This document shows positions 48,757 through 63,398 of a stretch of DNA of 64,000 nucleotides, piece by piece; position 1 is the first letter of the stretch; the number at the start of each line of letters is the position of its first letter. The notes under the pieces were generated by a model. It saw only the letters and a program-made list of their open reading frames with translations, did no database searches and was not told the DNA's origin. Location: assembly GCA_030544235.1 (NCBI GenBank), contig CM060470.1, positions 29,528,098-29,592,097 on the forward strand. The letters run 5' to 3'. The translations under genes were made by a program, and so were the position numbers. The stretch is from Lepturacanthus savala. Lineage: Eukaryota > Chordata > Actinopteri > Scombriformes > Trichiuridae.

Positions 48757-49751
48757 TTAAAACAAATCAGTCGGGGGTGTAAATAATGTTGGTGAATGAC
48801 CTCTGCTGTAACGCGTTGAGCAGCAGTTGTCTCCATTTGTCAGGTCTTTTGTGGTCTTTTCGTCCTTGTCTAAGAACATTCAACTCAAAAGGTGACTGTT
48901 TAGAGCAGGTAACAACCACAGTGCATATAGATGTGGACTTTTTTTTCTCCAGCCAATCAATACAGTATCCATCAACAGAGGGCATGAGCAAATATGGTCC
49001 CTCCCCGGCCCGGCCGGTTGTTTCGCATGTATTCACTACAGATGGGAATGTTTCACTGAAGCAGGTTGTGTTTAGGGAAACAGTGCAGCTGCATGCAGAC
49101 TCAAATGTCGTTTGATGTGAAAACACACCATTCTGAGAGCTGCTGCATTTTTCTTCAAGTCTCAGCTGGAGCCACCCTCGTAATTTCCCTTGATTACAAG
49201 TGATTATCTGAATACAAAAGACAATTTAACATGAAGATCCGGAACAAAAGCCTCAGTGTGGACAGCGCATATATTTTTCTAATATTTCCCAGTGAAAGTA
49301 CTGTGAGATTGTTATAGTACTGCTTTTTGGGATTCTACTTTTTTGTTTCAATAGTGAAATTCTATTGTTATTCAGAACTGCCTCCTGTATTATTTTGCAT
49401 TTGTTTTGATTTTGCAACCTGGTTTTTACCAGTAGCAGAAAAGCTGTAGGCTCTATCCTAATCACCATTAGGATCTGGCAGGAATTGAATAAGCATAAAC
49501 ATATGTTATGAATATATTTAACTTATCAGTGTTTCCCATATTGGAATTCTGAAGAAGTGCTGTATCAAAGATATATTATACACTATGTGGACATATATTA
49601 CGATGGATTTACACCAATACACATTCAGTTTGGACTCTATACTAGTGGTAAACACTAAATATAATCCACACCTGCGAGTCTTCACTTCATTTTGAAGTTT
49701 AATGACATTTGTAGGAGAAATAATTTATCATGCCTTTAATTTAACGTTTAA

Positions 49752-50030
49752 CCCTCTATTACACTAAAATATTACTCAGACATTTGAATGTTTTTATTAC
49801 TTAAAATGGCCTAAAAATAGATATTTTTTTTAAAAAAATATGTAAAAATAAGTTATAAACATAGTCTCAGGATAGTTTCATGCATGTAAGTCAGTAGGAC
49901 TCCATTAGGTTGTATTTAGGAATTTTCTGTATTTGCATATTGTGGCCATATGGCATCAAATCTGTTTTAGCATATTAGAAAAACAAATATATAATATCAA
50001 TATTGAATTTAATGTAAAAAACAATGTGTG
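49752..50030 (+). mobile_element. Family B element, left part only
   Basis: CCCTCTATTACACTAAAATA follows TTAA (49748-49751). The family body continues through GTCTCAGGATAGTTTCATGC and GTGGCCATATGGCATCAAAT. The right end is missing. Confidence 0.8.
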
Positions 50031-50795
50031 TATCACTGCGTGTCACACAAAATAGCATAAAGTGTGCTGAGATGCATAGATGACAACTAACAACTTAGAG
50101 TTTAATGTATTGAAAAAGCACAAAGGGACCTTGATGGTGAAAACATAGCATCACAAGTCAATACACATGATGCTGAATTTCTGTTCATATAGTATTTCAA
50201 TTGCATCTTAATCAGGCCTGTCCTCTCATTAATGACAACTTGCAGTATGTTGTTTTGCTCTATTTTCTATTTCCATGCTGTCCGTGAGGACAGCAGGTCA
50301 CATCCAGAAGCCTGTTTTACATAATATTGCCTCAAACCATTTGCTTGGTCCCATGGTAACTCCACAGTTAGGCAATATGGTTTATCATGGTGAGCAAAAT
50401 TTATCACACACCGATCCCCACAGTGAGGAAAAAATGACAGAACATTGATGAAACAGTGGTGAGTTTGTGCTTCTGATTTGCCCGAGGCCACGACTGAGAA
50501 GTTTGAAAAAGGGGGAGATGATTAAAGGGAAGCTATGCTCTATGGAGAACAGAGCAATCACCAGCAGGACTGCTCTCTCCCTGCTGCCCTTGTTCCCCAG
50601 AGAGGCAGGAAGCCTAGAGTGTAATGGGGCCAATGTGCCTCATTAATGTATTGACAGATATGAAAAGTAGCAGAGACTCTATGGTACCAGCACTGGTCCA
50701 TTTGCAATAAGGAACTATGCATAGAAGGATTCTATGCATAGTTGTGAAGCAACTGCAGTATTTGCATAATAACAGCTATTACATAGCATTATACA

Positions 50796-50922
<127 letters not shown>

Positions 50923-51512
50923 ACCCTTGAAAATCCGTTATAAAGCACACAGCTTTGAAGCTTACATACATACAGTCATTAAAATAAACTGATGAACGTG
51001 TTTCAGTAACGAAAGAAGACATGTTATATTCTTGGCAAATCTTCTAACAAACAGTAACATAATAGTTGTTCACATACAGTGGATTAACATTGGCTTACTG
51101 TAATTGAATAGCATTTACTATTAAATACTTTGCATCTCTAGTTTCCTTAACAGAATTCTTGAGAGACTTTCCATTCTCAATGCATCATTGCAGCTCATGA
51201 CAACATTTTTGAAGCAGTGATTCTTTTTAATTTATTTTAATTTCATCCTATATGTTTGGTGGCCCCTGGTTCCTTTAACTTACTGAAACAGAAACAAATA
51301 CAATCAACTTTAAAATTCAAATAATGAATCAGCTGGTAGCTGATTAGTTAAAACACACATTGCTGTCTAAATTTAGATTTACTTTCCCTATGAGCTTTGG
51401 ATAATAAGCATTCGTCAGTTGTTAACTTTTGGCTTAATACAGCACCATTCTATGATAGATAGTTAGTCTGATGGCGATGAGACATTATGGCATATGGCCC
51501 TGTGCATGTTTG

Positions 51513-51560
51513 TAAGACATAATTATATATATGTAATTATATACATATAATTATGTCTTA
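51513..51560. repeat. Near-perfect 48-bp palindrome
   Basis: The outer 16 bp, TAAGACATAATTATAT, is exactly inverted at the right edge. The AT-rich centre is imperfectly self-complementary. Confidence 0.9.
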
Positions 51561-52304
51561 CCTCCTGACATAAAGCTGATTAGCAGGGTTCTGCATCCTA
51601 ATTATCTCCATAAATAGGAAAATGGTATAAAGTTGAGACTTGCACTTATACTTAATAACACTTATAGTCAGCTATCTGCTTTGAAAAAAATGTATGTGTA
51701 CTACATTTTTTAACCGAACCTAATGTGCTCATCTGCTTGTGTGTGCAGTATTGACTGTAGAAAAAGCCTTGTAGGGTGCATGAAGATAGTCTCGTCTGCA
51801 TGGTTACACACCCACACAATATGGCCTTTTTAAACAGTTTTTTGGTATTCAACAGGACTGAATGCTCCTTTTAAGGAAAACCTTACTCCGCACTCATGAT
51901 TACTCGGAATAAAAAAATAAAATGATAGTGCCAGTTTTGACAAAGGAGACTACATGGTTCATTATGTTTCTCAAAAATATACTCCAGCTACCTGGTTTTT
52001 CATCATTAATGGTGCATTAAAATGTGCATGCTTTCATCAGTTGTGTACATTAAAAATGTGCACTTTTATGATAAGGTTCAGGATAAATACAGTCTGTAGG
52101 TCTTTTATGGTATATTTTTTTCTTCTTGTTCCTTCAGTTTACTGTTTGAGCCTCATTGTGCAGAATGGTGCATGTGTTTGACACTTAAAAGCGCTTGCAG
52201 CATTTAAACTTTTGAAATGAAAAATATGTGCATATTCATTGATTGTGGAATTTTTAATGGAGGGAGAGGAAGTGATGCAATTTTTACATATACATATTTT
52301 AGTG

Positions 52305-52670
52305 GGGGCGACACGGTGGGGCAGGGGTTAGCGCTGTTGCCTCACAGCAAGAAGGTCGCAGGTTCAAGACCTCCTTGGTCCTGGGTCTGGGACCTTTCTA
52401 TGTGGAGTTTGTATGTTCTCCCCGTGTCTGCGTGGGTTTTCACCGGGTACTCCGGCTTCCTCCCACAGTCCAAAAACATGCTGAGGTTAATTGGAGACTC
52501 TAAATTGCCCGTAGGTGTGAGTGTGTGAGTGAATGGTGTGTGTGCCCCACGATTGGCTGGCGACCATCTGGGGTGTATCCCCGCCTCTCGCCGTAACGTG
52601 CTGGGATAGGCTCCAGCAGACCCCTGCGACCCTAATGAGGAATAAGCAGGTATAGAAAATGACTGACTGA
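52305..52670 (+). mobile_element. tRNA-promoter SINE-like retroelement with 12-bp target duplication
   Basis: CATATTTTAGTG occurs on both sides (52293-52304 and 52671-52682). The element head has a Pol III A-box-like TGGGGCAGGGGTTAGCGC and a B-box-like GGTTCAAGACC. The body carries GTTCTCCCCGTGTCTGCGTG and CTGGGATAGGCTCCAGCAGA, followed by a (GACT)n-like tail (ATGACTGACTGA). The long target duplication indicates retrotransposition. This repeat type is common in teleosts. Other copies are at 61960-62143 (fragment) and 63684 onward. Confidence 0.85.
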
Positions 52671-52978
52671 CATATTTTAGTGTGGAAAAACACAAGACAC
52701 AAATTCACAGTGTTTTTATACATCTGAAATGTATATGTGAATGAATCGCCCCCTCCCCTCTCTACTGAAACATCTACTCTGTTGTAACTGTCCTAAGGAG
52801 CGACTGTCAAATAGAAACACACCACAAAAAAATGTGGCGACATGGATCCAAGGGTGGTACTAATAATTTTCGCTCCTGTGCTGGAACTATACTTTGTTTT
52901 ATTTAAATAATCTAATTTAATTTATTTTTTAGCACTCCCTGATTAGTGTTCATGTGCGGATGTTTTTTCTGTCCTTTA

Positions 52979-52992
52979 GCGCCACCTTGTGG
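52979..52992 (-). promoter_or_regulatory. CTCF-type motif
   Basis: On the minus strand CCACAAGGTGGCGC matches the CTCF core CCASNAGRKGGCRS, in the orientation opposite to the site at 43405. Confidence 0.45.
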
Positions 52993-55436
52993 TCTGTATT
53001 ACGTGCCTTGTTGACTCAGCATTATATTAGTTGCATGAGTGCAGTTCTGCGTCTTGTTTACAGCAAAGTTTGGAAATTATATGTCCTTGAGTATATACTA
53101 ACATGCTTGTTTGTTGTCTAAGAATGTTAAAATGATAAGAGACTGCATATGTTCATGTTTTTTAAAGATTTGATTCTTTAATAGTGTTTGTGATAGTCGC
53201 TAAGTAGTTAGCTAAATACGTGGTGGTTTTAGTGGTTTTATTCAAACTGATGCAGCCCAGCTGTGATTGAGTGTTTGTATAATACCAACAGTAAGTTTAA
53301 TTGATATTACATTGTGAGGACCTGATAGTGATTTTATTTTGTTTGTATGTTTTATTACAGTTTTACAAAAAGTTAAGAATGGATTCAACCTCACTGTTCA
53401 AGCTGGAAATACAAGGAAACTGGTAAATCTTTGTAAAACTTCCAAGCTTCAGTTTTCATTGAATCATCTCACATGTTACATTCTTGTCTAGTTTGACACC
53501 AACACATCAAGCAAGGACAGAATGGCTCCTGTTGTGACATCATAACAGGAGCCATTTCTAAGTGGCTTGTGTTCAGTCAGGATTTTAGTAACACTGCACA
53601 GGCTGGACCACAACAGTATGAATGTGTGGTCTTATTTCACAGTGTGTGTGTTAGCAGGAACACTAGAGACCTACATGTTTACACACAGGTACTGAAAAAG
53701 GATCACAGGGAAACAACACTATTGGTTGGGTCGTATGATGATGATGATAGTTCTTAATTTTTTTTTTTTTTTCCATTTTAAGGATGTACCGAGGGTTTGG
53801 AGGGGGTGGGGGACGGCAATTTATTCAACACGATTCTGCCTAAACTCTCAACACTGGTCCCCTACATTATTTTGACAATTGCCGCTCCACATTTACACAT
53901 GTACAGACATGTTTAGATAATGAGTTCACTTCAAAACTCAGAGCTGCAGGACCAGATAATAGCAGACCATATTCCAACAGAATGAGTCATTCTGTGCTGT
54001 CTCATCTACCGAAAGACAATAGAATTACTCAGACTGTGTAAAACAACTGAGATATGAATACGTGCTGGTAATCCGTACTGCTGTATCAATGGTGCTAGAT
54101 CTGGAATTGTATGATGCTACATCTTAGTGACTCATCCTTTGTCTTTTTGTGCATGAGAGTTGTGGAGCTAGAACACATGCAACATGAGCTAATAATACAT
54201 GTGGACGAGGCAGGTTGCAAAAACAAGTGTCGTTTTAGGTGTGTCAGACAAATCAACACCTTTTTTACCCTCCTCGTTTGATTTGATGGTGTGCAATGTG
54301 CAGAATGTAGATCCTTACTTTTTCACATTTGGATACCTGCTGTGTGCATCTGTGTTTACTATATATATATGACAACTTGTTCTGCCATCTCAACAGAAAA
54401 AGCAAAGGTGTTTTTCATATATATTTAGTGTGTAGTCTGTGCTTCATGTACTTATTCAAATGATGGCTTGTGATTGACTGTACTGACGCAAAGACACATT
54501 TTTTTCTTTTTGTCGGTGGTTCCAGAAGAGACGTGAGTTGGTTCAATCAACTATGAGTATGTTCACTCTGAGCTAAGCTGTGTATGTGTGGAATGAAAAA
54601 AGCCATCGTCAATGGAGTGCCAATACTTTGAGTCTCCATGGCAACAGGTACATAAAAGGTAGATCCTCCATTTAAATAAAGCAAACGTAGAGATATTAAT
54701 GTGTGTATGCAGATGGTGACCATCTATTAAAAAAGATCCTGAGTCACAATAAATTTGTATTCAGCGTTGTACATTAATTTATCATTTACCAGACTTACAT
54801 TTCCATAATGATGATAAAGTGGTGAATTCAGTTGTATCCGGCTGCAGCTTACATTTTAAATATGTTTGTTCAGCTTTAATCTGACAAAACACAGGAGGCA
54901 GCAAGTGAAGATGAAAAATATAGCTGAAGGTTTAAAACAGGCCAGCAAGCAGGTTATGTTCACAGAGTCAGTTACTGTGGTAACTAACCATAAGTTTAAG
55001 TTTCCTCTCTTTCCTCATCCCAGGGGTGTCATACCCAGAGCTTCCACTAAATCCCCTTTCTGGAACAGGGTTCTGGTATTGGAATTTGCAAAGTATGTAT
55101 GTGTAGTGCTGAAAACCCCAGAAAAAGAGGGTAGAGATGTTTATTGGGCACTGGAAAACCTTTAGAGTGAATGTCTCAGATAACAAATTTGGCAGGTTTG
55201 CATGTGCTCAAATTGATTTTTTAACAAAGAAATTTAACTGAATAGGCAAAAAAATTAACCCAGGGGTTAATTTGACCAAAATAATTCAAGCTACAATAAA
55301 TAAATCCAAGCTGCAGCCTCACAGCAGAACCCTCCCTTACTGACCTTCAGACCGGTGACTGGCCTTTCACCTTCTCAGCCTCACCTAGCAACATACGTAT
55401 CATGAGGTTACCATAGGGTGGCTGTTACTGTTACTG

Positions 55437-55464
55437 GTGTCTGTCTGTCTGTCTCTCTCTCTCA

Positions 55465-55524
<60 letters not shown>

Positions 55525-55529
55525 CACAC
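55437..55529. repeat. (CTGT)n-(CT)n-(CA)n compound microsatellite
   Basis: CTGT units pass into CT and then CA units with CG interruptions. Confidence 0.93.
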
Positions 55530-55611
55530 TACAGGACAGTTATATCCTCCCTACCTCTACATGACACACTGTATGCAGCAGCTGCACACCTGTTACCACC
55601 ACTACTGACTA

Positions 55612-55795
55612 ACCATATATTGCAGTAAATATTACTTAGACATGGTAAAAAAATGTTGAAAAAAATGGTTTTATTGCTTGTGTGACTATGTAAGCCTCAT
55701 TGACTGGGGCTATGTTTACAACTTTCTTATATTCTTTTAATTAATCTATTATTTAAGCCATTTTAAGAAATAAAAACATTCATGTCTAATTGAAG
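55612..55795. mobile_element. Rearranged family B relic
   Basis: ATATTGCAGTAAATATTACTTAGACATGGT is a family B left end. It is followed by inverted family B words (GGCTATGTTTACAACTTTCT, AAGCCATTTTAAGAAATAAAAACATTC). Two opposed left halves therefore lie back to back. Confidence 0.6.
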
Positions 55796-57477
55796 GTTAT
55801 TGAGCTGATTATCGAAATGTGTGTGCTTTACATCTGTCAATGTAATAAAGGAATAGGAGTTATTTTACAGTTTGGTAAAAAGTGAGAGGGGAGAGAGGAC
55901 ATGCATCTGGTTTGTTTCACTTGGTAAATTAAATAAAGAATCACTATTAGTGTTTGAGTTTTCAGGAAAAAAAAAAACTGTTAGACTTTGGGAACATTTG
56001 CAGTTTCAGTCACATTCTGTCTTCGTGACTGCCACTTGCTCATCACACATCAGCTTCCCCGTTTTTCCAACTGCCATTAGAGCAGTAAACCCACCACTAA
56101 GCTTCAGAATGATCAGTGGGTGAATTTGACATTCAGTTGACTGTCGGTAAATGATGCTTCTGTCGGCTATTCTGAGACACTGATGCTCGAAAAAGAGGAC
56201 ATACAACATTATCACTGAGTCTAGGGACAAACCACGCAGATGCGCACATGCCAATGCCTTAAGGTTACAAACGTAGGATATCAGCATGTGGTGCAATGCC
56301 ACAGCTTCTCACATTTCCAAGAACATTAGCGTATCATGCTTTAAAAAAAAAAACGTTCACGTTTCACGTTTCGCTCATAAACAGTAAAATGTGCTATTTA
56401 ACTAAGAAAATTGTACCTTGACATCATGACTGGTTTGGTAAGCACTTTGTTTCACGTTCACATTTTTTAAAATAGATTGCCAAGACCACTAACTACAGTA
56501 CAGTGGCATGAGTAGTGTGCACTGCACAGATGTTTAGTTTGAAAAGGGAACTGATCGTTCATATGTTGTTTTTTTTAATATCATTTCGTTTCTCCATATT
56601 TCTCTGCCAATAAATCATTAAAAAGCTATTTGGATTATACACAAAATCAAACAAAACTTTTTTCATCCATTAACTCTTGGTGCTGAGGTGATGATTTATC
56701 AGGTTATCATTTTCTGCAGAAACATATTCATGTATGGGTAGACCCCCACCCCCCCAACGGAGGAAATTGTTAAATTGACTGTCAAATGTAACAGTACTCA
56801 GAGGGATCATGCCACATGTGCACTTTTAGACTATTTACTTTTGTGTGGTCTAAGAAAAAAGCAGGAGCTATGTTAGAATTTGTGGAATCTGCGTAATTGT
56901 ATGGCTCGGGCAAAGAGTGAGTAGATACAACAACGCAGGGAAAGGAACTGTGGATAGGCCCACTTTACTTCCATTAAGCTGTATCCAAAACAAGAATGTC
57001 TCAGTGGCTTCACATGCTCCTGGACTGCAGAAACATAATGCCATGGTCAAGATTTTGGGAAAGGAGTGGTTGTGCTTTTTTCCTGACAACTGACTACATA
57101 AACCACATCGGGATGTTTTACTCTGTGTTTCCTACTCAACATGGATTAGAATGAAAGAGAGAGAGAGGAAAAAATGTGTGCATGAATATTCAGTTTTACT
57201 TATTGTTAAGCTATTGTAAGTTATCCATGCGCTGACTCTGGGGATGAATAATTAGAAACTTGGCGGAGAATCAAGGTGATTTTACAGTTTTTTATCATAC
57301 ACCATATGTATAAAAGACTTAATATGCTGCTTGATAGATAAACTCTGAGCAGATTGCCAGTTCATGACAAGACAAACAAACTGGAAACACAATCGCACCT
57401 ACAGTAATACACTTTTTGCAGCAGCAGTTTATTGACCCGTGCTGCATGGTGGTAGGAAATTGGAGAATTTAGAGATG

Positions 57478-57507
57478 GGGGGGATGGGGGGGGGGGGGGG
57501 GGGGGGG
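57478..57507. repeat. Poly-G run
   Basis: G runs totalling about 28 bases with one ATG-type interruption. It could affect local sequencing accuracy. Confidence 0.9.
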
Positions 57508-57718
57508 AGACAACAAAGTGAATCTTTGAAAGGAATTGAATGCAATGATTCAAATCTGCAAAGTGATTTGTTTTCCTCTACTCTCTGTAATATTTTAAAT
57601 TCCTAAATATGAAACCACTTGCCAGAAGTTACAGGGGTTCACCTGTGAAACTGGAATAGGTGGCTGGGTGGGATGGGAAATTAGATTCCAGCACGCCCCA
57701 CACTGCAAAATATTATAA

Positions 57719-58243
<525 letters not shown>

Positions 58244-59629
58244 TTGACATAGAAACATCTTGTTTTTGGTATAATTAGGCCAATACTGAGTAGAATTATT
58301 CTGAACCTCTGAATGCATCGTATTCCATTGGCAGATCATTTAACTCATTTCAAGTTATTTTTTCTTGATTTTGTTTAATTATTACATAAAATAATAAAAT
58401 ATAGGATTAAGATTATATTGTTGATTTTCTTTACTCTCTTATTTGTCTTTTTATTCATTGTTTTTCCTTTTTTATCGACTATTCAACGACTATTGAATTT
58501 TGATTTCATACTTTTGACCTTTTCTTTAACGTATTGACTTGTTTTATCATATTTTTGAGTAATAAGTAGTAAGATTAAATTGACCGTTGTAAAGAGAGAG
58601 AAAAAAAGTCTGAAATAAGCAAAATGATGTACCAATTTACCAAAAAACAGGATGTTTTTTGTTCATCTGATAATATTTCATGATTTTTGTAGTGCAGGGC
58701 CACAGAACTAAAAAGTGTTTTTTGTGGATTGTGGCATCCATCAGTTACATGAAAAGAGCATTTTTAAGAGCAAGTATGAGGTGGAATGATTACTGAGGAA
58801 AATCTCTTTCACTGTTCATATGGACACCTGACTGTTGTTTTGGATTGACTTCAAAAAGTGGGAATGTATCATTTAATCCCCATGTTGGCCCCGGGTTGAA
58901 AACAACAGCGAGTGTGTTTTCCTGCTGTTTGCATGAGGGCTTTTTCTGTTATATTTTGTATATTTTCTGTGGATTACAAGCAGAGATTCAAGTCTGGAAT
59001 CGTTGCTGCAAGTTTAGACTAATCTCTGGGTGTTTGCCTGAGTGCATGTTTTTCCAAAATTGTTTACTTTATCCAACTATACAAAGAAATGTTCAATATG
59101 GTGAGATGGGAAAAAAGGAGAAAGGCAGGGTTAAACTGCATCTGTGCAGATAAAAGGGAGCAATCGTTTAGTTATAATTGCAGCTTTTATATTTGAGGTG
59201 TAGTCAAAATGGTTACACTGCACAGAAAAACTTTAATATCATTTTATAATAAGATTTTGAATCTTAACAAACAGGTTAAAGTTGAATTAAAGTATTTTAG
59301 TGAAAATCCAACTTTATAATAAACATAAAAACTAATGAATATATCTATGTGAATTGTATTTTCTCATATTGTGTCTCTTTATGAATGGAAATGGTGGAAA
59401 GTCCTTTTTCAAAGAAAAATGCAGTTTCTTATAGCATTAAAAATGACGGAATATGACATAAATGTCTTTTAACCATTTCTTAAATCCTAGGATTTTTATA
59501 TATATTTAACAGTATACTGTATTACTGTACAGGTACTGTACATACAAATGAACTGATATGGCCGTTTTGAGGAGACAATAGTTCTTGTCAATGTGTCAAT
59601 CTTGTCAATGAGCTTTCATAGCTTTCACA

Positions 59630-60198
59630 ATCTATAACATTAAATATTACGTAGACATGGTAAAAATGTTTTTATTACTTCAAATGGCCTAAATCAGGGG
59701 TGGACAACCCTGGTCCTGGAGAGACACTGTGGGTGCAGGGTTTTGTTCCAACCAAGCAGTAACACACCTGAGTCTACTAATAATAAATTAAGAAATACTA
59801 ATTAAGAAATAAAAGAAAAAGTTGAAAACACAGTCTCAGGATAAATCCATACTATGATAGTCAAGGGGACTCCATTAGGTCGTATGCACTAGGATTTTTC
59901 ATATTGTTGCCATATGACAACTATTCTATTTTAGCAAATTAGTTAAATTAAATTCAATTCAAGTTCAATTTTTTATTTGATAAAAATGTTTCCAAATTCT
60001 GAATAAAAGACAACCTTCGGTTGTGAGACAATGATACTCACATGTTAAAGGTCCATGAGCAAACAGGATATCCTGGCCATGTGACCTCCTAAATTGTATG
60101 TCCTTCAAAATAAAAGCCGCCTTTTTACACCTAACTGTACATACATTTTATATTCAAAATGAAGATAAAGTAATTGTTGCCAACACTATGCAGTAGAG
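59630..60198 (+). mobile_element. Family B element interrupted by another repeat
   Basis: TAAATATTACGTAGACATGG starts the family body after a degraded left end. The right end is CAACACTATGCAGTAGAG, before TTAA (60199-60202). At 59695-59790 a foreign segment interrupts it. Confidence 0.78.
59695..59790 (+). mobile_element. hAT-like fragment nested in family B element
   Basis: CAGGGGTGGACAACCCTGGT-CCTGGAGAGACACTG resembles fish hAT miniature-element ends and the CAGGGCTAC..CCTGCTCC..GGAGAGC end of the 37971 element. The opposite end is not clear. Confidence 0.55.
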
Positions 60199-61959
60199 TT
60201 AATGAGATTATGGAAGATGCTGGACCTTGCCATTGTGGAATGTTTGAATTTACTGAGGCGAGTGTGAATGCGAATAACCTTGCAGTAAAAAAAAAAAAAA
60301 TCAGATACAGCTGACTGACTTTCAGGAAATATCTTCTGCAAGCTGCATAAAAAAAGGGTCCAATATCAGTTATGGCCATCGAGTCATGGGTCAAATGATT
60401 CATTCTGTGACCAAAAATTGTTCCCTACAGGCTTTCTACAGTCAAGCCTTTTTTTTCCTCTCATGTTAATAGTTCCAAACTGATAAAATGTGAACCATGT
60501 ATTACGAGAGGGAGACGGGAAGCACCAATAAAACCACACTAAATTCAACTGTGCCAAACTTGTTACAAATGTCAAATTAAAAGCCCCACCTCTGAGCCCT
60601 GACAGTCTGTTGTACCTTTATCTCCTCTTTGGACTTTCAAATCACCATTTCTCTGGGAGCATTGAGGGTGTGTGCTCTGACAGAATGTCAGGCAATTAAA
60701 CAGTCATGGCTCATTGAGCCGGAGGTGGAGCCGCTCCTCCAGAAATGAATGCGGGGTGGGGGATCCCTCCCTTCCCACATTCCTTGACTTCACAAGTTTA
60801 GCGGTACATCCAGACAAGAAGTTCTTATCAAAGGACACTTTAAACTACTGCCAACTTTCACAAGCCTGAGCAGTGTCACTGTCACAGGTAATTATCCGGT
60901 GCCGGAATGTAAACAAGCACGGTGTGGGAGACAACAAAGATGTGCACTCGCAGGGAGCTCAGTCCTGTCCCTGCTGCTGGATAAACAGTTAAATGTGCTG
61001 CCACGGTAACGACTGCACAAAGCAGACAACCGCACCAGCCTGTCCTCACAAGAAGAAAAAAGAAAAATGACAGGATAGGTGGTTTTAGTGCAGCATAGTC
61101 TTTCTAGTGAGCCGGCATCAGGGGCGTACATCCTGTTTCATTGATGGGGAACAATAAGAGAGAATAATTTCTGGGTGGGACATAAAAAACAAGCCACTGT
61201 ACTAGCATACTATTATAATAATCTGGGCCAATCTTCTTTTTGCACTTTTCCCCCAACACTCTTTTGCATGCCCTCAGCATGTTGAAATGTTTTAAAAGTT
61301 ATATATTATGTTAAAAGTAATAATAGTAGTTATAGCAATGCTTTTATACATAGGGCAAATGAGATCATGAATCAATGAGGGAAAAACTATGAAAATCTTT
61401 CATGGACCCACGTCCCTCCTCCCTCCCCCTAGTCGCTGCTGCTAGAACTTAAATTGTTTGAACTTGTTCAGGATCATTAGGTCTGATCTTTACCAGCAGA
61501 CTGGTAAAAAAAATTTGAATTTGGACAAATATTGAACAAGTGGTGTAATAAATCACTTACTGCCTTCTACAGCCTTAGTTTGATTGGTTTCTTCCATGTA
61601 GCTAGCTACTAGCTGGCTACTAGCTCAAAATTAGCCACTGGCCCCGCCCACTGGAAAACAGCATTTGGACAAAACCACTTTGAGTAATAAGGGGGGAAGG
61701 TCATCATTTGTCAACACTTAACAAATGCATTGTTTTACATTTAACATCACTTGTGTTGTATACATATTTACCATTTCTTTAATTTTCAAAATAATTTAGT
61801 TGTGTTTACAAAGATTGTTGGTGCAGGACAACTTTGTGGAAAGGGAGGGTCACGTCCTCTGTGTCCCCCCGGGATTTACACCTATGGCCAACATGCACAA
61901 CAGCAGCAGCCTGGTGTTAACATGTCAAGACACCTACTGTGAAAAAGGGACAAGAGTAG

Positions 61960-62143
61960 AAGACCACACACCATTCACTCACACACTCACACCGATGGAC
62001 AATTTAGAGTCTCCAGTTAACCTCAGCATGTTTTTGGACTTTGGGAGGAAGCTGGAGAACCTGGAGAAAACCCACCAGACACCGAGAGAACATGAAACTC
62101 CACACAGAAAGATCCCAGACCAAGGTCTTAAATCTGCGACCTT
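61960..62143 (-). mobile_element. SINE fragment, reverse orientation
   Basis: ACACACCATTCACTCACACA, TTTAGAGTCTCCAGTTAACC, CTCAGCATGTTTTTGGACTT and GATCCCAGACCAAGGTCTTA are the reverse complement of the middle of the 52305 SINE. The copy is diverged and truncated at both ends. Confidence 0.78.
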
Positions 62144-62152
62144 GTTTTTCAC

Positions 62153-62460
62153 ATTTTTTTTTCAATGAAGATAACTTTAAACTAATCAGAAATACACTCT
62201 ATACATTTCTAATGTGATAAATGACTATTCGAGCTACAAATGACTGTTTTGGTGCATCAATATCTACATAGGTGTATAGAGGCCCATTTCCAGCAACTAT
62301 CACTCTAGTGTTCTAATGGTCCTCATTGCATCAAAAGGCTAATGTCATGAAATTTTCTATTCATTTTACAACTCATGGTGGTAAATAAAAGTGTGACTTT
62401 TTGTGGAAAACAAAAAAAAATATCTGGGGGACCCTAAACCTTTGAATGGTAGTGTATATA
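62153..62460 (+). mobile_element. Tc1-like element deletion derivative (family C), left-truncated
   Basis: CAATGAAGATAACTTTAAAC, GTGCATCAATATCTACATAG-GTGTATAGAGGCCCATTTCC and the right end CCCTAAACCTTTGAATGGTA-GTGTATATA match the 21953 copy. The transposase is absent and the left end is lost next to the SINE fragment. Confidence 0.8.
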
Positions 62461-63398
62461 TATATATTACCCAAAAAATCTTTTTTTCATAAATGTGGAA
62501 ATAAAAACTGCAATAAGATGTAGAGTTTGGTGCATGTCCTTACCTAACTTTAGTTTCCTTGCTTCATCCAATGTTTTTGTGGCTAAACATTGGCCAGATG
62601 GAGGTGAGCTGCAGCAGTGAGTTAACAAAGCAGATGTCTGTTGTATCTTAAACATATGACCTCGACCGGTATAATTCAACAGCTGAAAGCCATGCTGCCA
62701 CCGTTTAATTAGTTCAATATTTTCACTGCGTGACTCATCACGATGATGAAGGTTGCGTTTGGCCGCCTGAGCCTAATGTTTGCCATTAGTTTTGATGTAC
62801 TGTGATTCTCCCTGTACTGAGCTGGCAGCCAGGAAAAGCACTGCTGTGCACAGGGGAGCTTTTCAAGTCTTGGATAACTTTTGCCATCTTCTGTTGAAAA
62901 CAGTAACTACTAGCTACTAATACTTTCTACTTTGAATGAACCAAATAAAAACATGTTTGTCTGTGTGTAACAGAACGGGGAGACAGGAAACAGAGGGATG
63001 TAATGGCATGCAACAATAGCAGCTGGCTGCGTCTTAACCACTCAACACCATAACCCCTCCTGAGTTAATTACTAATTAACTTCATAAAATAGCCCTAACT
63101 CGGTGAGGTTAACCTTGGCATGTTAACAGATGCTGCATCTGCTGTGGTGTCGGCAGTGTTTAACTCTTTAGTTCACAGCTCAGTATCAGTAACTGAAAAC
63201 TGACGACCAACAAAACACAGCTTGTTTATTATTTTAGGTTCATTATTTTAGGTTATTATATGTTAACTATTTGATTGGAGGCTTGCAGTTCTTTTCCAAT
63301 CAAAAATGTGTTTTTTAATGTTTATGTCTTCCCATGACTAGACTATATACAGGCGCATCTTTCTTTACTGTTTATTTGATGAGGACAATGCATATTAA

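Noticed and set aside
48767..49126. 119-codon minus-strand frame with several Cys, tested as a gpc6 exon
   Set aside because: The sequence does not match glypican, and splice phases were not supported.
52305..52400. A/B-box sequence considered as a tRNA gene
   Set aside because: It is the head of a 366-bp retroelement with target duplications. I did not find a cloverleaf with a plausible anticodon arm.
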